In this document: piece by piece, positions 7,356 through 15,353 of the stretch
How the letters are laid out: every line of letters begins with the position of its first letter
How positions within the stretch are numbered: the stretch's first letter is position 1
Assembly (NCBI RefSeq): GCF_031626875.1
Contig: NZ_JANDMF010000002.1
Coordinates: 124,001 to 188,000 of the forward strand
Direction: 5' to 3'
Source: Clostridium sp031626875
GTDB taxonomy: Bacteria; Bacillota; Clostridia; Clostridiales; Clostridiaceae
Length of the DNA stretch: 64,000 bases
Notes under the pieces: model-generated
The model's database searches: none
Seen by the model: only the letters and a program-made list of their open reading frames with translations
What the model was told of the DNA's origin: nothing
Translations under genes and position numbers: made by a program

Positions 7356-8822
7356 TTAATTATGTATTGATAGATTTATTATAGTGGCCTTAGGTCTAGA
7401 CATAGATTCAATTGAGTATTTTATACCTTGAGTTCCTATCCCAGATGCTTTCACCCCAAGGAATGGAAAATTATCTGGACCTCTTTCTGTTTTATTATTT
7501 ACTTGAACTGTTCCCACTTCTAACTTATCAGCCACATAAAAAGCATCATCTATGTTTTTTGTAAATACAGCGCTTTGAAGCCCATATTCTGATTTATTAG
7601 CAATTTCTATAGCCTCATTTTTATCCTTAACTCTTATAATTGGAAGTACAGGCCCAAATGGTTCTTCCCATGCAAGTCTCATATCTGTTGTTACATTATC
7701 AAAAAGTGTTGGATAAATTAAATTTCCCACTCTATTTCCACCTACAATTAAGTCAGCACCTTTCCTTTTTGCATCTTCTATTAATTCAACAACAAAATCT
7801 GCTGCTTTAGAACTTATAAGAGGCACAATATCTACATCTTTCTCTAAAGGATTTCCTACAGTAAGCTTTTCCATCTTCTCTTTGATTTTTTCTAATAATT
7901 TATCCGCCACTTTATCTACTACTAAAATTCTCTTTACCGCTGTGCATCTTTGCCCCGAATATGAATATCCACCTGCAACAATGTTGCTTGCAGTTAATTC
8001 TAAGTCAGCATCTTCTAAAACTATGGCAGCATCCTTACCACCTAGTTCCATTAAAAGAGGTACCATACTAGTCATCTTAGAAATTCTAGTTCCTACTTCT
8101 GTACTACCTGTAAAGTTGATGAAATTTATTCCTTTATGATTAGTAATATAATCTCCAATTTCACTTCCCTTACCTGTAACTGTATTTAGTACTCCAGCTG
8201 GAACACCTGCTTTCTCAAATATTCTTGCTAAATATAGTCCACATAAGCTTCCTTGAGTTGCTGGTTTTAATACAACAGAATTTCCCGCCATTAAACCAGG
8301 TGCTATTTTAGAAGCTGCTAAATTTATTGGATAATTAAAAGGAGAAATTGCAAGTACAACTCCTAATGGTTCCCTTTTTACAACTGAAATTTTATTATTC
8401 TTAAAACCTGGAAAGCTATCTCCTGGAATACTTTCACCAGATAAATTCTTAGCTGTATCTGCTGTAAACCTTATAAAATCTGCTGTCCTAGAAACTTCTG
8501 ATCTACAACTTTTTCTATCCTTAGCAATCTCCCTCATCATTAGTTCTGATAATTCATCTATATTTTTTATTAAAATGTCTGATGCTTTATACAATATTTC
8601 TGCTCTTGCATTTATTGTTGTATTATTCCACTTTCTTTGAGCTTCTTTAGCTGTTACTACTGCAGTATCTACCCCTTCCTTTGTCATAGCCGGTACTCTA
8701 CCTAATAATGAATTATCTATTGGTGACTTAATTTCTACAAAGTTTCCACTTATACTACCAACCCATTTTCCATTTATTAAATTTTTAAAAATATTGTTTT
8801 CATCTTTTATATCATTAAACAT
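7356..8822 (-). CDS. gapN: NADP-dependent non-phosphorylating glyceraldehyde-3-phosphate dehydrogenase
   Basis: Aldehyde dehydrogenase of 488 residues, oxidising glyceraldehyde-3-P directly to 3-phosphoglycerate with NADPH formation. Catalytic residues are visible: Asn in ISPFNYPINLA, Glu in MELGGKDAAIV and Cys in YSGQRCTAVKR. The N-terminal NLINGKWVGS and the overall pattern match clostridial GapN better than other ALDHs. It begins 20 bp after the flavin-reductase stop, so it lies second in an operon driven by an Fnr-like operator. This suggests a role in NADPH supply for stress reductases. Confidence 0.88.
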   Translation of the reverse strand: MFNDIKDENNIFKNLINGKWVGSISGNFVEIKSPIDNSLLGRVPAMTKEGVDTAVVTAKEAQRKWNNTTINARAEILYKASDILIKNIDELSELMMREIAKDRKSCRSEVSRTADFIRFTADTAKNLSGESIPGDSFPGFKNNKISVVKREPLGVVLAISPFNYPINLAASKIAPGLMAGNSVVLKPATQGSLCGLYLARIFEKAGVPAGVLNTVTGKGSEIGDYITNHKGINFINFTGSTEVGTRISKMTSMVPLLMELGGKDAAIVLEDADLELTASNIVAGGYSYSGQRCTAVKRILVVDKVADKLLEKIKEKMEKLTVGNPLEKDVDIVPLISSKAADFVVELIEDAKRKGADLIVGGNRVGNLIYPTLFDNVTTDMRLAWEEPFGPVLPIIRVKDKNEAIEIANKSEYGLQSAVFTKNIDDAFYVADKLEVGTVQVNNKTERGPDNFPFLGVKASGIGTQGIKYSIESMSRPKATIINLSIHN

Positions 8823-8842
8823 AATTTATTCCTCCTCATTTC

Positions 8843-9619
8843 TTACTCTTTTGTTATATCTACTCCTACTTTAAACATTTCAAAGTTTATATTTTCTTTT
8901 TCAATACCCATTGATATTAAATTATGATAAACAGTTTTCATAAATGGTACTGGCCCACAAAAATAGAAATCTCCATTCTTTGGTAAATTATCCATCATCC
9001 ATTCCTTTGATATCCTGCCTTTTATATCAAAATTTTCTCCTAATTTCTCATTTTCAACAGGACGTGTGTAGAATACAATACTTTTGAAGTTATTATTATT
9101 ATTTAGTTTTGCTATTTCTTCTCTAAAACTATGATGCGTTGCATTAGGTATACTATAAATGAAATATATTTTCCTATTACTATTTATTGCATCATAAGCC
9201 ATTGTAAGCATTGGTGTTATTCCAATTCCTCCCCCTATTAAAACTAATGGTTTTTCACTATCCTTTAATACGAAATTTCCAAGTGGTGTAGTTATTTGAA
9301 GAGTATCCCCTTCCTTTATTTCATCACATAGTTTTCTGCTTAAGTAACCATTCTCTTCTCTCTTTACACTTATTCTATAAAATTCTTCATTAGAATTCAT
9401 GGACAACGTATATTGTCTAGGATTAGAAAAAGTATTATCTTCATTTTTGATTCTTACAGTTATAAACTGTCCTGCTATAAATTCAGGAAGTTTACTTCCA
9501 TCTAATGATTTTAAATAGAATGATATAACTGCCTCATCTTCTTTAACTGTTTTATATACAAGAAAATCTTTAAATCCCTTCCATTTACTATTGGATTTTA
9601 TCTTATTAGTATCTATCAT
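8843..9619 (-). CDS. FAD/NAD(P)H ferredoxin-reductase-family oxidoreductase
   Basis: A 258-residue two-domain reductase. The N-terminal FAD-binding barrel contains GQFITVRIK and RQYTLSM, and the NAD(P)H-binding domain contains GGGIGITPML and the C-terminal FCGPVPFMK. It resembles the reductase half of flavohemoglobin or the Hcr reductase of hybrid-cluster protein. It has neither a globin nor a C-terminal [2Fe-2S] domain. Likely acceptors are flavodoxin, the flavodiiron protein or Hcp encoded nearby; this is inference. Its own promoter carries an Fnr-like operator at 9730-9741. Confidence 0.85.
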   Translation of the reverse strand: MIDTNKIKSNSKWKGFKDFLVYKTVKEDEAVISFYLKSLDGSKLPEFIAGQFITVRIKNEDNTFSNPRQYTLSMNSNEEFYRISVKREENGYLSRKLCDEIKEGDTLQITTPLGNFVLKDSEKPLVLIGGGIGITPMLTMAYDAINSNRKIYFIYSIPNATHHSFREEIAKLNNNNNFKSIVFYTRPVENEKLGENFDIKGRISKEWMMDNLPKNGDFYFCGPVPFMKTVYHNLISMGIEKENINFEMFKVGVDITKE

Positions 9620-9729
9620 TGAAATCCTCCTATTTTTCTTCAGCTCTTTGTTTTAATGTTTGTTTTTTTCTTAAGCTTGTTTCATTTAGCTGATGGGCTT
9701 ATTATATCTTTGCAAAAATAAAAACAATA

Positions 9730-9741
9730 TGATTTCAATCA
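9730..9741 (-). promoter_or_regulatory. Fnr-like operator (TGAT-TTCA-ATCA) of the reductase-gapN promoter
   Basis: Inverted repeat TGAT-N4-ATCA. Its centre (9735.5) is 34.5 bp upstream of the downstream edge of a perfect -10 TATAAT on the minus strand (9706-9701), equivalent to -41.5. It lies in the 317-bp divergent region shared with the flavodiiron gene; each direction has its own site. Confidence 0.7.
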
Positions 9742-9838
9742 AATTTTAAAGAAATGCAAATCATAAAATTACAATGATATAAGATATTAAACTCAATCCA
9801 TACATTGCAATTCTATATAATTTAAATTTTTAGTCATT

Positions 9839-9850
9839 TGATTTAAATCA
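9839..9850 (+). promoter_or_regulatory. Fnr-like operator (TGAT-TTAA-ATCA) of the flavodiiron promoter
   Basis: A perfect 12-bp palindrome TGAT-TTAA-ATCA, preceded by T. Its centre (9844.5) is 34.5 bp from the downstream edge of -10 TAAAAT at 9874-9879, again equivalent to -41.5. Reading the overlapping TATAAA at 9872-9877 as the -10 would give -39.5. Confidence 0.68.
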
Positions 9851-9936
9851 TATTTTTATAACTTAAATGAGTATAAAATAAAGCCATAAAAAACAAAAAA
9901 AATACAAAGCAAATTAAAATATTGGAGGAATATATT

Positions 9937-11172
9937 ATGGAAAAAAATATTATGTTAAATGAAAATACTTTTTGGGTTGGTAAAATTGATGATAGGGAAG
10001 TTCCTTTTCATAGATTGACTTTAACTAAAGGAACTACTTATAATAGTTATCTATTAAATACTGAAAAACCTACAATAATTGATACTGTTGATATAAGCTT
10101 TGGAAGAAATTATATAGAAAATTTAAAAAGTATAATTGAACTTGATAAAATCAAGTATATCATAATTAATCATACTGAACCTGATCACTCCGGTTCGCTT
10201 AGAAGCTTAGCTTCTAAAGCGCTAAATGCTGTAATTGTGTGCACACAACCAGCTGTAAATGAACTTAAGGAAATGTATAAACTTCATAATAGAGAATTTT
10301 TAGTCGTTAGAGATGGTGATACTCTAAATATTGGAGGCAAGACTCTTAGATTCATAGAAACACCATATCTTCATACTGAAGAAACTATGATAACTTATTG
10401 TGAAGAAGATAAAATTTTATTTCCTTGCGATATTTTTAGTACCCATGTAGCTAACTATGAATATTTTAATGATGCAGCAAAAGAAGATATAATGGAGGAT
10501 TTTATTGGCTACTATAAATTAATAATGCATCCTCACAGAAGATATGTTCAAAATATGATTGATAAAATTAAAGATTTAGACATAAAAATGATAGCACCAT
10601 CTCATGGATATATTATTAAAGATAATGTCCAAAGATTCATAGATACTTATGCTAATATGAGCAAAAACACAGATTTAGATAAAAAAGCACTTATTCTATA
10701 CTCTACTATGACAGGTAACACAAAAAAGATTGCTGCTATTCTAAAAGAAAAATTTGAAGAGCAAAACATAATTTCTGAAGCAATTGATGTAAATAAAACT
10801 CCTAGAGAAGACATAATAAACACTATTAATGAATCAAACGTAGTTTTCTTTGGCAGTTCCACTAGGTATGGAGATATGATTGGAAATACTATGGAAGATA
10901 TTCTAAAAGATTTAAAATCTTTGAACTTAGAATCTAAATTAGGTGCAGCATTTGGATCTTACGGATGGAGTGGAGAAGCCATAGAAGTTGTACAAGACTA
11001 TTTAAATCAAACTAATTTAAAAGTATTAAATACTTCTGATGTAATTAAGTCTACTGGTATGATTGATGTAGAATTTCCATTAAGAATAAGATTTTCACTT
11101 AATGAAGATAGCTTAAAGAAAATTGAAGGATTAGTGGCATATACTTCTGATTTATTACTTAGTAATGTTTAA
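9937..11172 (+). CDS. Flavodiiron protein (NO/O2 reductase, FprA-type)
   Basis: A soluble enzyme of about 411 residues. The N-terminal metallo-beta-lactamase-like di-iron domain has the ligand motif HTEPDHSGS with further His residues in YLHTEETM and SHGYI. The C-terminal flavodoxin domain has YSTMTGNTKKIA and FGSYGWSGEA. Flavodiiron proteins reduce NO to N2O and/or O2 to water with electrons from rubredoxin or flavin reductases. Start ATG 9937 is chosen because GGAGG lies 8 bp upstream; a TTG at 9922 is in frame but overlaps that site. It is controlled by the operator at 9839-9850. Confidence 0.93.
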   Translation: MEKNIMLNENTFWVGKIDDREVPFHRLTLTKGTTYNSYLLNTEKPTIIDTVDISFGRNYIENLKSIIELDKIKYIIINHTEPDHSGSLRSLASKALNAVIVCTQPAVNELKEMYKLHNREFLVVRDGDTLNIGGKTLRFIETPYLHTEETMITYCEEDKILFPCDIFSTHVANYEYFNDAAKEDIMEDFIGYYKLIMHPHRRYVQNMIDKIKDLDIKMIAPSHGYIIKDNVQRFIDTYANMSKNTDLDKKALILYSTMTGNTKKIAAILKEKFEEQNIISEAIDVNKTPREDIINTINESNVVFFGSSTRYGDMIGNTMEDILKDLKSLNLESKLGAAFGSYGWSGEAIEVVQDYLNQTNLKVLNTSDVIKSTGMIDVEFPLRIRFSLNEDSLKKIEGLVAYTSDLLLSNV

Positions 11173-11217
11173 GAATACTTAAAAAAGTTAATTAACAGAT
11201 ATCCCCCATGTGCCTTA

Positions 11218-11236
11218 TGAGATTTAATTAATCTCA
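11218..11236. other. Small hairpin between convergent genes
   Basis: TGAGATT (11218-11224), loop TAATT and AATCTCA (11230-11236) make a perfect 7-bp stem between the flavodiiron gene and the convergent regulator gene. It precedes the terminator at 11250 and has no T tract of its own. Confidence 0.4.
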
Positions 11237-11249
11237 CTGTTATGCAAAG

Positions 11250-11285
11250 AAGATGTCTCAGATATTAATCCAAGGCATCTTTTTT
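11250..11285 (+). terminator. Terminator after the flavodiiron gene
   Basis: AAGATGTC (11250-11257) pairs with GGCATCTT (11274-11281) through one G-U pair, followed by a T run to 11285. It lies in the 166-bp gap between the convergent flavodiiron and Crp/Fnr genes. Confidence 0.7.
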
Positions 11286-11338
11286 AAAATATTTATTTCT
11301 TTGTAATTGCAACTCTCCATATCTCATAAAATTTATTT

Positions 11339-12052
11339 TTATATGTAATCTTTTAATCCTTCTTCATCTAAAATTATAATGTTCCTTGTTCCAACTATCT
11401 TTATCAATTGTTCATCCTCAAATTTTTTTAATTTTCGACTTATAGTTTCTCGTGTTACCCCAATAAAATTTGCCATATCCTCTCTTGATAATGGTAATTC
11501 TATAGATATATTATTTTCACCAATTTCCCCGTAATTTTCCATCAAATCCGTTAATAAATAAGCTATTCTTGAATCCACATCATTAGTTGCAAGATTTTGT
11601 ACAAGACTTTCTACCTTTGATAATCTTTCTCCTACAGCTTCCAACACCTTTATTCCAATCTCAGGATTCCCCATAATTATATCTTTCATTTCATCTTTGG
11701 TAAGAGTACATATCTTAGAATCTACTATTGCCTTAGCATTAAATCCATACGTAGAAGGTTTTATAAGCTCTAATTCTCCAAAAAAATCTCCCTCAGAAAG
11801 TATATGCAATATCTGTTCCTTACCATCTTTAGTGTACTTATATAATTTAATTTTTCCTTCGTTCACGAAATAAAGTGTATTTGCTATATTACCTTCACTA
11901 AAGATTATATCGCCTTTAATACATTCTTTATGATTTATCATTTTTACAATTTCTAATAATTCTTCATTATTTAAATTTTCAAATATTGGAACCTTGCTTG
12001 CACAAAGGTTTCCTCTACAATTATTACAACAGTTACCGCAATTATTATTCAT
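11339..12052 (-). CDS. Crp/Fnr-family regulator with cysteine-rich N-terminus
   Basis: A 237-residue regulator with a cyclic-nucleotide-binding-like beta-barrel (about residues 20-140), a long dimer helix and a C-terminal winged helix. The recognition helix VTRETISRKLKKFE has the E..SR residues typical of Fnr. The first 17 residues (MNNNCGNCCNNCRGNLC) hold five cysteines at 5, 8, 9, 12 and 17, suggesting an iron-sulfur or other metal sensor. It lies downstream of hcp among genes with TGAT-N4-ATCA operators and is the natural candidate to bind them. A clostridial HcpR-like role is likely but unproven. Confidence 0.88.
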   Translation of the reverse strand: MNNNCGNCCNNCRGNLCASKVPIFENLNNEELLEIVKMINHKECIKGDIIFSEGNIANTLYFVNEGKIKLYKYTKDGKEQILHILSEGDFFGELELIKPSTYGFNAKAIVDSKICTLTKDEMKDIIMGNPEIGIKVLEAVGERLSKVESLVQNLATNDVDSRIAYLLTDLMENYGEIGENNISIELPLSREDMANFIGVTRETISRKLKKFEDEQLIKIVGTRNIIILDEEGLKDYI

Positions 12053-12094
12053 TCTATCATCCTCCTTATATAATTGATACTAAAGTTTAAAATA

Positions 12095-12124
12095 AATCCT
12101 AGCTACAATTTTGCAACTAGGATT
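12095..12124 (-). terminator. Hairpin terminator between hcp and the Crp/Fnr gene
   Basis: AATCCTAG (12095-12102) and CTAGGATT (12117-12124) form a perfect 8-bp stem extended by weaker pairs. On the minus strand it is followed by TATTTTAAA, a poor T tract. Termination after hcp may be partial, letting some transcripts enter the regulator gene. Confidence 0.55.
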
Positions 12125-12197
12125 CTATATTGTAAATAATATTGTAGATTATAGATAGGGTACATATTTATTGTATATTATTTAATAATACTATTTT

Positions 12198-13901
12198 TTA
12201 AGCTTCCATAAACATCTTCATATCATCTTCAACATTTGTGATTCCACCAATTCCAAAGTTATCAACTAATACTTTAGCAACATTTGGTGAAAGAAATGCT
12301 GGAAGTGTTGGTCCTAAGTGAATATTTTTAACTCCTAAGTGTAGTAATGATAATAATACTATTACAGCTTTTTGTTCATACCAAGCTATGTTGTATGAAA
12401 TAGGTAACTCATTTACACTCTTTAATCCAAATACTTCTTGAAGTTTAAGTGCTATTACAACTAATGAATACGAATCATTACATTGTCCTGCATCTAATAC
12501 TCTTGGAATTCCTCCAATATCTCCTAAGTTTAATTTATTATATTTATATTTTGCACAACCTGCAGTTAATATAACTGTATCTTGTGGTAACTTTTGTGCA
12601 AATTCTGCATAGTAATTTCTTGATTTTGCTCTACCATCACAACCTGCCATTACAAAGAATCTCTTTATAGCACCAGATTTAACTGCATCTACAACTTTAT
12701 CAGCTAAAGCTAAAACTTGGTTATGAGCAAATCCACCAATTATTTGTCCTTTTTCTATTTCAGTAGGAACCTTACACTTTTTAGCCATTTCTATAACTTT
12801 TGAGAAATCTTTTGTTCCATCAGCCTTAGCTTCTATATGAGCACATCCTGGCATTCCTGTAGCACCTGTTGTAAATAATCTATTCTTGTAAGAATCCTTC
12901 GGTATAACTATACAGTTTGTAGTCATGAGGATTGGCCCATTGAATTTTTCAAATTCTTCTTTTTGTTTCCACCATGCATTTCCATAGTTTCCTGCAAAGT
13001 GCGCATATTTCTTGAACTTTGGATAATATTGTCCAGCTAGCATTTCTCCGTGAGTATAAACATCTACTCCTGTTCCTTCTGTTTGCTCAAGCAACATTTC
13101 TAAATCTCTTAAGTCATGTCCTGAAATTAATATTCCTGGGTTAATTCTAACTCCAATATCAACTGTTGTTATTTCTGGATGTCCATAGCTTTCAGTATTA
13201 GCTTTATCAAGCAACGCCATACCATCTACACCAAATTTACCAGCCTCTAATGCAAGTCCAACTAAATCATCAACACTTAAAGTATCATCAATTGTAGCTG
13301 CTAATGCTTTTGCCATAAATGCATGAACTTCTTCATTATTATATTTTAAGTTCATTGCATGCTTCATGTAAGCTGACAATCCCTTTAATCCATAAGTGAT
13401 AAGTTCTCTTAAACTTCTTATATCTTGATTTTCTGTTGCAAGTACTCCAATCTTTTCTGCCTTGGCATCAAATTCAATTATATTATCAGCAGTCCAAGTA
13501 GCTGCTTCTGGTATAATTATTTCTGTAGTTTGCATTCCTAATACCTTTTTGAAGAAACCACCATTTACTTTTACTTCTCCAACAGTTCCACCAGCTCTAA
13601 CAACTTTAGTCTTTAATTCTTCTCTCAATTTTAAAGTTTCTCTTACTCTATCTAAAATAGAATTTCTATCAAAATTTGCATTTGTAATTGTTGTAAATAA
13701 ATTTTCTGTTATATATTTATCAACAGTACTATCTATAACTCCAACTTTTCTTCCTTCATCACTTACTATAGCTAGTCCTTTCGTTACATATATTAATAAA
13801 TCTTGAGCTTTTGCTACATTTTCATCTTTACCACAAACCCCCACTTTAGTACATCCAGTACAACCTGCTGTTTCTTGACATTGATAACAAAACATTGACA
13901 T
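12198..13901 (-). CDS. hcp: Hybrid-cluster protein (hydroxylamine/NO reductase, class I)
   Basis: A 567-residue protein. The N-terminal cluster motif CYQCQETAGCTGCTKVGVC has the Cys spacing of strict-anaerobe (class I) Hcp. Hybrid-cluster ligands are recognisable in SGHDLRDLE, GEMLAGQYYP, AGCDGRAKSRNY, LTAGCAKYKYN and LDAGQCNDSYS. Hcp reduces NO (and hydroxylamine in vitro) in the cytoplasm, protecting iron-sulfur enzymes under nitrosative stress. It follows RIC on the same strand but has a 324-bp leader with a distinct palindrome, so it is probably transcribed separately. GGAGGA precedes the ATG. Confidence 0.95.
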   Translation of the reverse strand: MSMFCYQCQETAGCTGCTKVGVCGKDENVAKAQDLLIYVTKGLAIVSDEGRKVGVIDSTVDKYITENLFTTITNANFDRNSILDRVRETLKLREELKTKVVRAGGTVGEVKVNGGFFKKVLGMQTTEIIIPEAATWTADNIIEFDAKAEKIGVLATENQDIRSLRELITYGLKGLSAYMKHAMNLKYNNEEVHAFMAKALAATIDDTLSVDDLVGLALEAGKFGVDGMALLDKANTESYGHPEITTVDIGVRINPGILISGHDLRDLEMLLEQTEGTGVDVYTHGEMLAGQYYPKFKKYAHFAGNYGNAWWKQKEEFEKFNGPILMTTNCIVIPKDSYKNRLFTTGATGMPGCAHIEAKADGTKDFSKVIEMAKKCKVPTEIEKGQIIGGFAHNQVLALADKVVDAVKSGAIKRFFVMAGCDGRAKSRNYYAEFAQKLPQDTVILTAGCAKYKYNKLNLGDIGGIPRVLDAGQCNDSYSLVVIALKLQEVFGLKSVNELPISYNIAWYEQKAVIVLLSLLHLGVKNIHLGPTLPAFLSPNVAKVLVDNFGIGGITNVEDDMKMFMEA

Positions 13902-14002
13902 ATCGTGTCCTCCTATTTCTCTATATAAAATATTAATAATTTCTTTTCCAAATCTCCTAACTTTGACAATTTAGAGTTTACTATATTCACATCATATCTT
14001 CC

Positions 14003-14016
14003 GTAACATACGTTAC
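14003..14016 (-). promoter_or_regulatory. Palindromic operator GTAAC-N4-GTTAC upstream of hcp
   Basis: GTAAC-ATAC-GTTAC is a perfect 5-4-5 inverted repeat about 100 bp upstream of the hcp ATG. Its centre (14009.5) is 34.5 bp from the downstream edge of a TAAACT box on the minus strand (13980-13975), the same distance as the Fnr-like sites of neighbouring genes. A better -10, TATAGT (13985-13980), would give a different spacing. The half-site differs from TTGAT, so either the regulator tolerates both or a second one acts here. Confidence 0.55.
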
Positions 14017-14074
14017 AACTTTAAAATTTATAAATTTCTTTTTATTTCTGTATGTGAAAAAATTAAAAATATAC

Positions 14075-14098
14075 TTGATTCCTAGTATTCTGAATCAA
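14075..14098. repeat. Inverted repeat TTGATTC-N10-GAATCAA upstream of hcp
   Basis: TTGATTC (14075-14081) and GAATCAA (14092-14098) are perfect inverted arms 10 bp apart. The half-sites resemble Fnr half-sites, but the spacing is too wide for one Crp/Fnr dimer. It may be a weak hairpin behind RIC or two half-sites. Confidence 0.35.
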
Positions 14099-14131
14099 AT
14101 ATCTCTTTCATCAAAGTTCAACCTTCTTTTA

Positions 14132-14206
14132 TTAAACTCTCTGTAGTACTTCCTCATTTAATTTTTGTAAAACTTCAGTTAATTTCTCTATCTTTTTATT
14201 ATCCAT
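14132..14206 (-). CDS. Possible 24-residue peptide gene downstream of RIC
   Basis: From ATG 14206 to TAA at 14132 a short frame encodes MDNKKIEKLTEVLQKLNEEV plus four more residues, an amphipathic lysine/glutamate-rich helix. It starts 20 bp after the RIC stop. The upstream AAAGTTAAG is a weak ribosome binding site, so expression is doubtful. It could be the remnant of a longer gene. Confidence 0.25.
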   Translation of the reverse strand: MDNKKIEKLTEVLQKLNEEVLQRV

Positions 14207-14225
14207 CTTAACTTTACTTTATTAA

Positions 14226-14942
14226 TTATTTTTTATTTTCCAATTCGTAAAGTCTTGGAAATAGTATATTGCTTTCTAAATGTATATGTTGAAATATATC
14301 CGATTCCATTTCTTGTAGTTTAGAATAAGTTAATCTATAAGTAGTACACGCATTACTTGGAAGATCATAATCATTAGTTATTTCCCTTAATTCTTTAAGT
14401 ATATTTCCAGCACCGATGTGTTCATCTTGCAATTGATTAATAATATTTATTGCTTTATGTAAATCAGCTTCATTATTACTTTTTAAATATACATTAATTG
14501 CTGGATATTGAATAGTCTCTTCTTCTATTAAATGAGCTTCTAGTTCCATCTTAACAGTATGAAATAATTTATGAACTCTTGAAAGCTCTGGATGCTTTTC
14601 TCCATGAACCCTTAATATTTTAGTTGTTAACTCACTTATTTTAGGAAGGTTTTCATAAAGATAAGCATGATGTACATTTACTATCTGATCAACTAATTCA
14701 TCAAGGGGTGCTTCCACCCAATTTCTATCTTTTGAGTAAAGATTATTTTTTAATTCCTCATAGGAATCATTTATTCTTTCTAATAGTTCTGTTTCATTAA
14801 TTCCTTGTTCTTTTATAGCTGTAATTAATGGCCTGTCTCCACCACAACAAAAATCAATTTTATATTCTTTAAATATATCTGCTGCCTTTGGAAACTTTGT
14901 TACTATATCACCTATTTTTTGATTACTATTAAATTTATTCAT
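14226..14942 (-). CDS. ric: RIC/ScdA-type iron-sulfur cluster repair di-iron protein
   Basis: A 238-residue protein. The N-terminal ScdA_N segment is KIGDIVTKFPKAADIFK followed by IDFCCGGDRPL. A hemerythrin-like four-helix domain supplies His/Glu iron ligands (HHAYLYE, HGEKHPEL, HLIEEETIQYP, DEHIGAG, HIHLESNILFP). RIC proteins help repair iron-sulfur clusters damaged by NO or oxidants. The promoter has an Fnr-like operator at 15053-15064 and TATAAT at 15029-15024. Together with Hcp and the flavodiiron protein it forms a standard nitrosative stress set. Confidence 0.93.
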   Translation of the reverse strand: MNKFNSNQKIGDIVTKFPKAADIFKEYKIDFCCGGDRPLITAIKEQGINETELLERINDSYEELKNNLYSKDRNWVEAPLDELVDQIVNVHHAYLYENLPKISELTTKILRVHGEKHPELSRVHKLFHTVKMELEAHLIEEETIQYPAINVYLKSNNEADLHKAINIINQLQDEHIGAGNILKELREITNDYDLPSNACTTYRLTYSKLQEMESDIFQHIHLESNILFPRLYELENKK

Positions 14943-15052
14943 TTATTTATTCCTCCTAAATTGTATATTTAAAACAATCCTTTATTAATTTCATCATTTA
15001 CTTTTTCTTTAACTTATGACTTTATTATAGCTTTATTGATCTTATTAATATG

Positions 15053-15064
15053 TGATTTAAATCA
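15053..15064 (-). promoter_or_regulatory. Fnr-like operator (TGAT-TTAA-ATCA) of the RIC promoter
   Basis: A perfect palindrome TGAT-TTAA-ATCA, with the same 12-bp core as the flavodiiron site. Its centre (15058.5) is 34.5 bp from the downstream edge of the minus-strand -10 TATAAT (15029-15024), equivalent to -41.5. The rest of the 14943-15353 interval holds only pyrimidine-rich sequence and the terminator at 15214. Confidence 0.7.
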
Positions 15065-15213
15065 AATTCAAACTAGTGAACTGTACAATAAAGTTGTTTT
15101 CAAAATCCCACTTTTCCCTTACTCCCTTTCATCCTATTTTTCTACATTTTCTCTATCTTTAGCTTTATTATTCCTTTCTATCCTAACCTCTATTCATAAG
15201 ATTAATTGGCATG

Positions 15214-15263
15214 AAAAAACAGAGAGATCCGAGCTTGGATTAGCCCTTTTCTCTCTGTTTTTT
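15214..15263. terminator. Bidirectional terminator between glmS and the RIC region
   Basis: AAAAAACAGAGAGA (15214-15227) and TCTCTCTGTTTTTT (15250-15263) form a perfect 14-bp stem around a 22-base loop. The loop can itself form a small TCC/GGA hairpin. The A and T tracts make it work on either strand; it terminates glmS transcripts. Confidence 0.85.
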
Positions 15264-15353
15264 GAACAACTATATTAAACTTTCAACAAGTTTTTTTTAA
15301 TTTTGAATGACTTTATTCCATAGCCACATTAATCTAACTTTTAACTATAACAA

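Noticed and set aside
14075..14098. A second Fnr-type operator upstream of hcp
   Set aside because: The half-sites fit, but they are 10 bp apart instead of 4, which does not suit one Crp/Fnr dimer; it is listed only as an inverted repeat.
15036..15278. 80-residue open frame on the plus strand between RIC and glmS
   Set aside because: It reads through the RIC operator and the 15214-15263 terminator, lacks a ribosome binding site and has a composition typical of chance reading of pyrimidine-rich DNA.
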